The position numbers were made by a program, and so were the translations under genes. The notes under the pieces were generated by a model. It worked only from the letters and a program-made list of their open reading frames with translations. It made no database searches and was not told where the DNA came from. From NCBI GenBank assembly GCA_937873665.1, contig CALMYW010000480.1, positions 1 to 16,081 of the forward strand: 16,081 nt of DNA, written 5' to 3'. Source of the stretch: an uncultured Sphingorhabdus sp. (GTDB lineage: Bacteria > Pseudomonadota > Alphaproteobacteria > Sphingomonadales > Sphingomonadaceae). This document shows, piece after piece, positions 8,418 through 15,294 of the stretch; position 1 is the first letter of the stretch; every line of letters begins with the position of its first letter.

Positions 8418-8468
8418 GCGGAACTGGACAAACCCGATTTTATTCCGCTCTGCGGAAATATATTCCGC
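8418..8468. promoter_or_regulatory. Four alternating GCGGAA/TTCCGC half-sites, candidate IclR operator
   Basis: GCGGAA at 8418-8423, TTCCGC at 8443-8448, GCGGAA at 8452-8457 and TTCCGC at 8463-8468. The second and third make the palindrome TTCCGC-TCT-GCGGAA (centre 8450). The third and fourth make GCGGAA-N5-TTCCGC (centre 8460). The two TTCCGC copies are exactly 20 bp apart, so about two helical turns. The array sits between the two divergent start codons and ends 5 bp before the iclR -35 box. It would suit dimer-of-dimers binding by the IclR protein. Confidence 0.6.
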
Positions 8469-8472
8469 AATA

Positions 8473-8501
8473 TTGACAAACCTCTTACTACCAGTGTAGA
8501 G
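8473..8501 (+). promoter_or_regulatory. Sigma-70-type promoter for the rightward operon
   Basis: A perfect -35 TTGACA (8473-8478) is followed by weak -10 candidates, TGTAGA (8495-8500, 16-bp spacer) or TAGAGA (8497-8502, 18-bp spacer). It lies about 45-70 bp before the iclR GTG and directly after the half-site array, so IclR bound there could repress its own operon or activate the opposite one. A minus-strand -10-like TAAAAT at 8437-8442 lacks a good -35, as expected for an activated promoter. Confidence 0.5.
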
Positions 8502-8543
8502 ACATTTCAAGTCGGCAACGGCCGGGGTGAGAGGAGTATTGCG

Positions 8544-9335
8544 GTGCGACCGCGCAAGGAGCTTTCAAAACAGGAAGGTACGGACCGCGATTTCGTGGTT
8601 GCCCTGGCGCGTGGACTCGAGGTCTTGCGCGCTTTCCGCAGGGAGGGTGAGGCGCTGGGCAACGGCGATTTTGCCGCTCGGACCGGCTTGAGCAAATCGA
8701 CCATATCGAGATTGACTTATACGCTGCACCGCCTTGGCTACCTCAGCTTCGACCCGGAAACAGCCCGATACCGCCTCGCCCCGCCGGTACTTTCGCTGGG
8801 ATTCTCATGCCTTGCCGGATTGCCGGTCATAGATCTGGCCAAGCCGTACATGCAGGAACTTGCAGACTATTCGGGCATGCCTGTTGCGCTGGCAGGCAGG
8901 GATCGCCTGACGATGATATACTTGGAGCGTTGCCGCGGCTCGAACCCGATCACGCTCGCGATCGACGTGGGAGCCCATATCAAACTGGCGACCACGGCCG
9001 TGGGCCGCGCCTTTCTGGCGGGGATATCCGAAGAGCGCAGATCTGAAATTATCGAGGACATCCGCCACCACGAGGGTCAGGCATGGCCGGCAATCGAGAG
9101 AGGGATAAATGATGCTCTCGAGACCTACGCCAAACACGGATACTGCCTCTCGATCGGCGAATGGAAGGCGGATGTGAACTCCGTTGCCGTGCCCTTCATC
9201 CCTGCAAACGGTGCGCCCGTTCTGGCCTTCAATTGCGGCGGGGCGGCATCTCATCTGACTCGCGACTGGATCGAAACCGACATTGCTGCCCGGCTGATTG
9301 AACTTGTCCGCAACGTCAGCGCCATTTCGCCCTGA
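8544..9335 (+). CDS. IclR-family transcriptional regulator
   Basis: A 263-aa regulator. The winged helix-turn-helix spans about residues 18-80: FVVALARGLEVLRAF leads into GDFAARTGLSKSTISR, followed by the wing around YLSFDPETARYRL. The C-terminal effector domain (about 90-260) has the usual GxPVALAGRDRLTMIYLE core and a NSVAVPF segment. The family includes PcaR and PobR, which sense aromatic-pathway intermediates and often work as activators. A ring-cleavage intermediate or dicarboxylate such as adipate is a plausible ligand, but that is inference. It begins with GTG preceded by GAGGAG at 7 bases, is divergent from the aldehyde dehydrogenase, and heads the rightward operon with a 20-bp gap to the next gene. 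It probably binds the half-site array just upstream. Confidence 0.92.
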   Translation: MRPRKELSKQEGTDRDFVVALARGLEVLRAFRREGEALGNGDFAARTGLSKSTISRLTYTLHRLGYLSFDPETARYRLAPPVLSLGFSCLAGLPVIDLAKPYMQELADYSGMPVALAGRDRLTMIYLERCRGSNPITLAIDVGAHIKLATTAVGRAFLAGISEERRSEIIEDIRHHEGQAWPAIERGINDALETYAKHGYCLSIGEWKADVNSVAVPFIPANGAPVLAFNCGGAASHLTRDWIETDIAARLIELVRNVSAISP

Positions 9336-9355
9336 GCCTTTAGGAAGCCCATTTC

Positions 9356-10516
9356 ATGTCAATGGACAACGAAACTCTTTCACAGTTCCTGGACACGCTG
9401 GATCGCTTTGTTCGCGAGCGGCTCATTCCGTGCGAAACCGAGGTGGCCGAGAATGATGCAATTCCCCAGGCTCTTGCCGAGGAAATCCGGAACATGGGTC
9501 TTTTCGGCATGTCGATACCCGAGGCGTTTGGTGGCCTCGGCCTGACCATGTCCGAAGAGGTAAAGGCGGCATTTATTCTTGGTCAAGCATCTCCCGCATT
9601 CCGATCTCTGTTCGGCACGAACAACGGCATTGGATCGCAGGGTATCATCATTGACGGCACGCCTGAGCAAAGGGAGCACTACCTGCCTCGCCTAGCCACG
9701 GGCGAATTGATTTCATCCTTTGCCCTGACAGAGCCCGATGCTGGCTCCGACGCTGGCTCACTTTCCACATCCGCGAAGCGGGACAGCGAGCACTTTGTGA
9801 TAAATGGCACCAAGCGCTATATTACCAACGCTCCGCTGGCAGGGTTATTTACGGTGTTCGCCCGTACCAAGCCGGGAACCAAAGGTTCCTCCGGGGTCAC
9901 CGCCTTCCTCGTGGACGGGACTACCCCTGGTATCTCGTTCGGTGCACGCGATCGCAAGATGGGACAGAAGGGATCGCAGACCTGCGATGTGATCTTCCAG
10001 GATGTGCGTGTGCATGAATCGTCGATCATCGGCGGGCCTGAATTCGAAAACAAAGGGTTTCGGACAGCGATGAAGGTCCTTGATCGCGGCCGCTTACACA
10101 TATCAGCTATATGCGTCGGGGCCGCCGAGCGGCTGATCAAGGAAAGCCTCGCTTACGCCCTGGAGCGTAAGCAGTTCGGTGAACCCCTAGCCGAAAAGCA
10201 GCTTATTCAGGCCATGCTGGCTGACAGCAAGGCCGAGGCTTTTGCCGCACGATGCATGATCGAGGAAACCGCTCGTCGGCGCGACGCGGGCCAGGACGTG
10301 TCAACCGACGCGGCGTGCTGCAAGATGTTCGCCAGCGAGATGGTCGGCCGGGTCGCGGATCGCGCAGTCCAGATTCATGGCGGCGCGGGCTATATGTCTG
10401 AATACCCGGTGGAGCGGTTCTACCGCGATGTGCGCCTGTTCCGTATCTACGAAGGCACCACCCAAATTCAACAACTGATAATCGCCCGAAACATGATCAA
10501 GGAAGCCGCCTTCTGA
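9356..10516 (+). CDS. Acyl-CoA dehydrogenase, probable adipyl-CoA dehydrogenase
   Basis: A 386-aa FAD enzyme of the acyl-CoA dehydrogenase family, normal length. It contains the N-terminal helical domain, the middle beta domain (SFALTEPDAGSDAGS, then ITNAPLAGLFTVFART and GQKGSQTCDV) and the C-terminal domain with RKQFGEPLAEKQ and IHGGAGYMSEYPVERFYRD. The catalytic base is Glu366 in RIYEGTTQIQ, at the MCAD-like position. It would make the 2,3-double bond of adipyl-CoA, the step just before the fused hydratase/dehydrogenase, passing electrons to ETF, which is not encoded here. AGGAAG precedes the ATG by 8 bases; a second ATG at 9362 is possible. Family is certain, dicarboxyl-CoA substrate inferred. 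Confidence 0.92.
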   Translation: MSMDNETLSQFLDTLDRFVRERLIPCETEVAENDAIPQALAEEIRNMGLFGMSIPEAFGGLGLTMSEEVKAAFILGQASPAFRSLFGTNNGIGSQGIIIDGTPEQREHYLPRLATGELISSFALTEPDAGSDAGSLSTSAKRDSEHFVINGTKRYITNAPLAGLFTVFARTKPGTKGSSGVTAFLVDGTTPGISFGARDRKMGQKGSQTCDVIFQDVRVHESSIIGGPEFENKGFRTAMKVLDRGRLHISAICVGAAERLIKESLAYALERKQFGEPLAEKQLIQAMLADSKAEAFAARCMIEETARRRDAGQDVSTDAACCKMFASEMVGRVADRAVQIHGGAGYMSEYPVERFYRDVRLFRIYEGTTQIQQLIIARNMIKEAAF

Positions 10517-10545
10517 TCGGAGCAACTTCCTCACCGGAGAAACTT

Positions 10546-11700
10546 ATGGACCTCAACTTCCTGTCTTGTCCGCGCATTATTTGCAAAGCGGGATCGCTGT
10601 CCCAAGTCGGTGACCTCGTCTGCGAGCTGGGAGGCAGCCGAGTCCTGCTCGTCACCGATCCTGGCATTGTGGCTTGTGGATTTTCCGAACAGGCCATGTC
10701 CAGCCTCGGTGCGGCAGGCATCGCGGTCGAGATTTTTGACCGCGTAGCAGCAGATCCGCCCATGGCAATCGTCTCGGAAGCTGTTGGATTCGCCAAATCG
10801 TTCGGAGCCGACGCAATTATCGGCCTAGGTGGAGGAAGCTCCCTCGATACGGCCAAGGTGGTCGCGCTGGCAGCGGCGAGCGGCCAGACTATCGACGGCA
10901 TGATTGGTGTCGGCAAAGCAATCGGCCAAAGGCTTCCACTCATCCAGATTCCCACAACCGCCGGCACTGGCTCGGAAGTGACGTCGGTTTCCGTCTTGAC
11001 CAGTGCCAAACAGGAAAAGCTGGCTGTTTACGCGCCGCAACTGCTTCCAGACATTGCGCTGCTGGACGCAGCGCTTACACTCGGCATGCCTCGCAAGATC
11101 ACGGCAGCGACCGCACTCGATGCCATGGTCCACGCCATCGAGGCTTCGACGAGCAGGACTCGCAAGAATTTGATTTCCGACGGTCTGGCAGACAAGGCCC
11201 TTTCGCTCCTGGGGCAAAACTTGCCGCGCGTCCTCGACACCCCATCGGATCTAGCCGCACGCGAAGCAATGTTGCTGGGCGCAACCCTTGCAGGCATGGC
11301 ATTCATCAACGCCAGCGTGGGTTCGATCCATGCACTATCGTACCCGCTGGGAAGCCATTTTCACGTGCCGCATGGACATGGCAATGCTCTGGTTGCTGCA
11401 CCAGTGATGCGCTTCAATCTGGTAGTCGCAGAAGCTGAATACGCGCATCTTGCCAAGGTATTCTTGCCGAATCGGACCTTTGCAAGCAACGCGGAGGCTG
11501 CCAATAGTCTCATTTCGGCAATGGAGGAAATGTTCGCAGCGAGCGGTCTGGAAACGCGGCTATCGCAGCTGGGCATTTCTGCCGATGCCGTTCCGGCGAT
11601 GGCGCGCGAAGTCACCACGGGACTTACTCGCCTGATAGCCAACAATCCTTGCGACATGTCTTATGATGATGTCGTGTCACTATACGAAAACGTGCTATGA
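10546..11700 (+). CDS. Iron-containing (group III) alcohol dehydrogenase, probable 6-hydroxyhexanoate dehydrogenase
   Basis: A 384-aa NAD(P)-dependent alcohol dehydrogenase of the Fe-ADH type. The cofactor motif GGGSSLD is at 95-101, PTTAGTGSE at 136-144, and all four metal ligands are visible: Asp192 and His196 (DAMVH), His262 (SIHALSYPLG) and His276 (VPHGHGN). In the inferred pathway it oxidises the omega-hydroxy acid from lactone opening to the omega-oxo acid for the aldehyde dehydrogenase. Acinetobacter uses a zinc-type enzyme (ChnD) there, so this would be a non-orthologous replacement. GGAG lies 6 bases before the ATG; the gap from the acyl-CoA dehydrogenase is 29 bp and the stop overlaps the next start (ATGA). 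Family is certain; substrate is from context. Confidence 0.9.
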   Translation: MDLNFLSCPRIICKAGSLSQVGDLVCELGGSRVLLVTDPGIVACGFSEQAMSSLGAAGIAVEIFDRVAADPPMAIVSEAVGFAKSFGADAIIGLGGGSSLDTAKVVALAAASGQTIDGMIGVGKAIGQRLPLIQIPTTAGTGSEVTSVSVLTSAKQEKLAVYAPQLLPDIALLDAALTLGMPRKITAATALDAMVHAIEASTSRTRKNLISDGLADKALSLLGQNLPRVLDTPSDLAAREAMLLGATLAGMAFINASVGSIHALSYPLGSHFHVPHGHGNALVAAPVMRFNLVVAEAEYAHLAKVFLPNRTFASNAEAANSLISAMEEMFAASGLETRLSQLGISADAVPAMAREVTTGLTRLIANNPCDMSYDDVVSLYENVL

Positions 11701-12905
11701 CCTCGGGTCCCCTCACAGGAATCCGTGTCGTTGACCTCAGCCGTGTTCTCGGCGGACCATACTGCACGCAAGTTCTCGCCGACTACGGCGCCGACATCAT
11801 CAAGATCGAACCACCTCAAGGAGACGAGACGCGAGGATGGGGCCCTCCATTCAAGGATGGTCTCAGCGCCTATTTTTCGGGCGCAAATCGCAACAAGCGA
11901 TCGATCGGCATCGACGTTGGCAAGCCCGAAGGACGCACGGTCGTGCTCAAGCTGCTGGAGAGCGCGGATGTGCTGGTCCACAACTTCAAGAGCGGGACTT
12001 TGGAAAAATGGGGGCTGGGCTACGATCAAGTGCTTCAAGCGCTGTTCCCGAAGCTTGTCCTTTGTCATGTGACGGGCTTCGGCGCTGACGGTCCCCTGGG
12101 CGGACATCCGGGTTATGACGCGGTGGTCCAAGCAATGACCGGATTGATGAGCATCAACGGCGACCCCGGAAACGGGCCGGTCCGTATGGGCACTCCGGTG
12201 GTTGATATCGGGACCGGCCTTATTGCCTGCAATGCAATCCTTGCCGCATTGATCGAGCGCGGCAGATCGGGGCTTGGCCAGAAAATCGAGGTTCCGCTCT
12301 ACGACTGTGCGATCAGCATGCTGCATCCTCAGGCCGCCAACGCCCTGATGTCAGGCAAAATTCCGGTAGCAACGGGCAACGGACATCCGAACATCGTGCC
12401 TTATGACATGTTTGAGACGCGCACCGGAAAGATCTATCTTGCCGTTGGCAACAATGGCCAGTTCGCCAAACTTTGTGCAGTTTTGAAACGCCCGGATATT
12501 GCCGTGGACGCCCGCTTCGTCGATAATGCCGCAAGAATCGCGCATCGCAGGGAACTTGGCGAGTTGCTGACGCAATGCCTTGCCGAGCTTGAGGCCGAAA
12601 CTCTCGAACATATGCTGCTGAATGCCGGCGTGCCGACAGGCGTTGTGCGCAACGTGAGCGAGGCGCTGGCGCATCCCCATACCATTCACCGAAACATGGT
12701 GGTGAAGATGGGCAATTACAGCGGCACGGGAATTCCGGCACTGTTCGGCCGGACGCCCGGGTCTATCCGCAGTGCACCGCCAAGCTTCGGGCAGGACAGC
12801 CGGTGCATTCTGCTTGAATCTGGGTACAGCGAAGCTCAAATTGCACAGATGGAAGAGCAAGCCATAGTGTTTGGTGCAGGAGAGAACGAAACTGGCCAGG
12901 TTTGA
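11697..12905 (+). CDS. CaiB/BaiF-family (class III) CoA-transferase, probable dicarboxylate activator
   Basis: A 402-aa class III CoA-transferase. The N-terminus GPLTGIRVVDLSRVLGGPYC, the VIKIEPP-like DIIKIEPPQGDETR, and NRNKRSIGIDV at about 65-74 are family hallmarks. Asp170 in PVVDIGTG corresponds to the aspartate that forms the acyl-enzyme anhydride in formyl-CoA transferase. It would transfer CoA from a donor such as succinyl-CoA to adipate, giving adipyl-CoA for beta-oxidation. The ATG overlaps the upstream alcohol dehydrogenase TGA by 4 bp, so the genes are translationally coupled. The donor and acceptor are inferred; other carboxylates along the route (for example 6-hydroxyhexanoate) cannot be excluded from sequence. 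Confidence 0.9.
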   Translation: MTSGPLTGIRVVDLSRVLGGPYCTQVLADYGADIIKIEPPQGDETRGWGPPFKDGLSAYFSGANRNKRSIGIDVGKPEGRTVVLKLLESADVLVHNFKSGTLEKWGLGYDQVLQALFPKLVLCHVTGFGADGPLGGHPGYDAVVQAMTGLMSINGDPGNGPVRMGTPVVDIGTGLIACNAILAALIERGRSGLGQKIEVPLYDCAISMLHPQAANALMSGKIPVATGNGHPNIVPYDMFETRTGKIYLAVGNNGQFAKLCAVLKRPDIAVDARFVDNAARIAHRRELGELLTQCLAELEAETLEHMLLNAGVPTGVVRNVSEALAHPHTIHRNMVVKMGNYSGTGIPALFGRTPGSIRSAPPSFGQDSRCILLESGYSEAQIAQMEEQAIVFGAGENETGQV

Positions 12906-12913
12906 AATGGCCG

Positions 12914-12931
12914 ATCTCGACTGAGATTTTT
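12914..12931 (+). terminator. Weak hairpin plus T-run after the CoA-transferase gene
   Basis: ATCTC-GACT-GAGAT followed by TTTT begins 9 bp after the CoA-transferase stop. The stem is only five pairs, so it may attenuate rather than stop transcription before the AraC gene. Confidence 0.35.
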
Positions 12932-12966
12932 CCAATCACCATGCGCTCTGGGTTGGGGGGTGAGCC

Positions 12967-13845
12967 ATGAATGATCTAATTCCGCCAGAAGATATCACGA
13001 AATGGATTCCTGGACGCAAAACGATCGACAGCACTGCACAAGGCTGGCGCGGATTAACATTAATGGGTTATCGTTACGCTGGCCTCGAAGTCGAGATTCC
13101 GCCGATGCGGGATTATATGATCGTGGTCTATCAAGACGCCGATACCAGCATGCGCCGTCGTTGCAATGGCCCTTGGCAAACCGAGAAACTTCGGCCGGGC
13201 TCCATTTCCCTGCTCACACGGGGTGAACAATCGACGTGGCAATGGGACGATGCGATCAACGTCAGGCATATCTATCTTGGCCATAGTGCGATCAGCGAAA
13301 CCGCTGCCCAAATATTTGACCGGGACCTCGCGAGCATCGATATTGCAGACCGTGTTTGTACGACGGATAATATGATCCAATTCTGTCTAAATATGCTTGA
13401 ACAGGAATACAGTGGTTTTGGAGTAGGCGAGTGCCTCTTCATTGATGCATTACGAACGCAACTTGCAGTCCACCTGATCAGAAACTATGCTGATATTGCA
13501 ATAAAGGAAACTCATATTGGTACTTTAGGATCAAATTTGCGGAAGGTGGTTTCAGAGTACATCGAGGAATCGCTAGGCGATCGAATTCATCTCGAGGATT
13601 TGGCATCGATCGCGGGATTAAGCCCGTTTCATTTTTCCCGAAGGTTCAAGCTCGAATTCGGCGTGACACCACATGCATTCGTAATTCAACGAAAAATTAA
13701 GAAAGCAAAGGCATTGCTTCTCAAACGGGATCTGCCTTTGAAAGCGATTGCGGCTGATTGCGGTTTCTCCGATCAAAGCCATATGAACAGAACATTCAGA
13801 AAGGTGTTAGGCATTACACCAGCGGAATATCGCCGATCTGCCTAG
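12967..13845 (+). CDS. AraC/XylS-family transcriptional regulator
   Basis: A 292-aa regulator with a C-terminal double helix-turn-helix. The first is at about 210-230 (LEDLASIAGLSPFHFSRRFK), the second at about 258-281 (AIAADCGFSDQSHMNRTFRK), ending in the family signature GITPAEYRR. The N-terminal about 190 residues are an effector/dimerisation domain with no motif I can name. In Acinetobacter the cyclohexanone cluster is activated by the AraC/XylS-type ChnR, so an analogous role is plausible. GGGGGTGA precedes the ATG. The middle of the gene is AT-rich (my count for 13381-13560 is about 41% GC, against about 65% in a sampled stretch of the alcohol dehydrogenase gene), suggesting a separate origin. 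Its TAG stop lies inside the CTAG flanking the following IS; the coding sequence is intact. Confidence 0.9.
   Translation: MNDLIPPEDITKWIPGRKTIDSTAQGWRGLTLMGYRYAGLEVEIPPMRDYMIVVYQDADTSMRRRCNGPWQTEKLRPGSISLLTRGEQSTWQWDDAINVRHIYLGHSAISETAAQIFDRDLASIDIADRVCTTDNMIQFCLNMLEQEYSGFGVGECLFIDALRTQLAVHLIRNYADIAIKETHIGTLGSNLRKVVSEYIEESLGDRIHLEDLASIAGLSPFHFSRRFKLEFGVTPHAFVIQRKIKKAKALLLKRDLPLKAIAADCGFSDQSHMNRTFRKVLGITPAEYRRSA
13842..13845. repeat. CTAG target-site copy, left of the IS701-family element
   Basis: CTAG flanks the left inverted repeat and matches the CTAG at 15291-15294. IS701-family elements duplicate a 4-bp YTAR target. The last three bases are also the AraC stop codon. Confidence 0.75.
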
Positions 13846-13861
13846 CACTACTTTGGCAGAA
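13846..13861. repeat. Left terminal inverted repeat of the IS701-family element
   Basis: CACTACTTTGGCAGAA, exactly complementary to 15275-15290; similarity decays immediately inward. Confidence 0.88.
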
Positions 13862-13909
13862 ATGTGATTTTGGGGATTCCCCTGACGTCGAATGCGTGAT
13901 TCATGGAGA

Positions 13910-13931
13910 GCCAGCTTTGACGGAGGCTGGC
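13910..13931 (+). promoter_or_regulatory. Hairpin just before the transposase start, partly hiding its ribosome binding site
   Basis: GCCAGC (13910-13915) pairs with GCTGGC (13926-13931), ending one base before the transposase ATG at 13933. The Shine-Dalgarno GGAGG (13922-13926) lies in the loop and the first stem base. Such stems in IS elements limit translation from transcripts that run in from outside; here that role is inferred. Confidence 0.45.
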
Positions 13932-13932
13932 G

Positions 13933-15288
13933 ATGGGCGAGAACTGGCAGGCAGACTTGGAGCGGTGGCTTGGAGCGGTGGCTTGGCCCGTATTTGGAGG
14001 GGCTGGGGAACAAGACAGGACGTCGGATGTGTCCGGCCTATATCGCCGGCCTGATTGGGCCGGGTGATCGCAAGAGCATTCAGCCCATGGCGGCCCGGTC
14101 GGACGCGGTCGCTTATGACCGGCTGCATCATTTCATCGGTGCCGGCCTGTGGGACAGCGCCCCGCTGGAAGCGACCTTGTGGAGCCAGGCGGACGAACTG
14201 GTTGGCGGTGACGACGCTTGGCTGATCATCGACGACACCGCCCTGCCGAAGAAGGGCAAGGCGTCAGTGGGTGTCGCACCCCAATACGCCACGGCGCTGG
14301 GCAAGAACGCGAACTGCCAGACGCTGGTGTCAGTGACGTTGGCCTCCGGCGAAGTTCCACTCATGCTGAGCTTGCGTTTGTTCCTACCGGAAAGCTGGAC
14401 GAGCGATGTTGGGCGGATGGACAAGGCCGGCGTGCCTGCTTCCTTGCAGGAATATCGCACGAAGCCAGAGATCGCGATCGAGGAGATCGATCGCGTTATC
14501 GCGGCCGGGGTGCGCTTCGGCTGCGTGCTGGCCGATGCCGGTTATGGGTTGTCCGCTCCGTTCCGGCAGGCACTGAGCGAGCGCGGCCTGTGCTGGGCCG
14601 TCGGCATCCCCCCGGCACCAGAAGATCTACCCGGCCGACGTGCAACTGATCTTTCCGGTCGCTGGTCGCGGGCGGCCCCGGGTGCGGCACGTGCCGGACG
14701 TCAAATCCCGGGCCGCACACACCATGCTCGAAGCCGCGAAGTGGCGTCAGGTTAGTTGGCGCAAGGGAACGAAGGGACGCCTAGCCGCACGCTTTGCCGC
14801 CGTGCGTGTGCGCATCGCCGACGGAGCTCCCCAGCGGATCGGCTCCGCCGGAGCCCAGCACATGCCGGGGGAGGAAGCCTGGCTGGTGGGCGAGCATCGC
14901 TCGAACGGCGAACGCAAATGCTATCTCTCGAACCTGCCCGCCGGCACCCCGGTCAAGGACCTGGCCGGCGCAATCAAAGCGCGCTGGATATGCGAGCAAG
15001 CTCATCAGCAACTCAAGGAAGAGCTCGGCCTGGATCACTTCGAGGGCCGGTCCTGGACCGGACTCCACCGCCACGCTTTAATGACCATGATGGCCTATGC
15101 CTACCTCCAAAGCCGCCGGATCGCTCAGGCGGGACGGAAAAAAAAGAGTCCTTGGCCCGCCGCCGCAACCCACACTGCCAGCAGTGCGCCAAGCCATTCG
15201 TGACCACCTGTCACGCTCTCCACCGCCCCAATGTCCTCGCTGCGGATGCCTCTTGAACGCAAGGTCAACCAAACTTCTGCCAAAGTAG
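13933..15288 (+). pseudogene. IS701-family transposase, three frame lesions
   Basis: The ancestral protein starts MGENWQADLERWLG at ATG 13933, with GGAGG 6 bases upstream, and would be about 446 aa. The DDE-type core is visible: Asp in WLIIDDTALPKKG, Asp in CVLADAGYG, and Glu in [16 protein letters not shown] 13-bp tandem duplication (13957-13982) shifts the frame after residue about 13. A six-C run (14608-14613) with one base too many shifts it again, moving from GLCWAVGIP to [12 protein letters not shown]. An eight-A run (15138-15145), also one base too long, shifts it a third time, after which [15 protein letters not shown], the normal C-terminus, is read. All three are +1 and together add 15 bases. 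The duplication is unlikely to be a sequencing artefact; the homopolymer ones could be. Confidence 0.88.
13957..13982 (+). repeat. 13-bp tandem duplication inside the transposase gene
   Basis: TTGGAGCGGTGGC occurs twice back to back. Removing one copy restores the frame from the ATG at 13933 into LERWLGPYLEGLGNK, a typical IS701 N-terminus. Confidence 0.9.
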
Positions 15289-15290
15289 TG
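15275..15290. repeat. Right terminal inverted repeat of the IS701-family element
   Basis: TTCTGCCAAAGTAGTG, the exact complement of the left end; contains the transposase stop codon. Confidence 0.88.
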
Positions 15291-15294
15291 CTAG
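15291..15294. repeat. CTAG target-site copy, right of the IS701-family element
   Basis: Matches the CTAG at 13842-13845. Because the family prefers YTAR, agreement of the two copies is only moderate proof of a simple insertion. Confidence 0.7.

Larger units (their letters stand above)
13846..15290 (+). mobile_element. IS701-family insertion sequence, structurally complete, transposase decayed
   Basis: A 1445-bp element with 16-bp perfect terminal inverted repeats (CACTACTTTGGCAGAA) and CTAG on both sides, the YTAR target of the IS701 family. It carries one transposase reading rightward whose stop codon (15286-15288) lies inside the right repeat. The transposase is interrupted by three frame lesions, so this copy is probably immobile on its own, though its ends could still be used by a transposase supplied in trans. 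It separates the catabolic cluster from a truncated TPR-like gene. Confidence 0.9.

Noticed and set aside
15138..15145. Programmed frameshifting at the A8 run (A-AAA-AAG-like slippery site)
   Set aside because: A -1 slip would not reach the frame that encodes the conserved C-terminus; a +1 shift is needed. With two other +1 lesions in the same gene, decay or sequencing error is the simpler reading.
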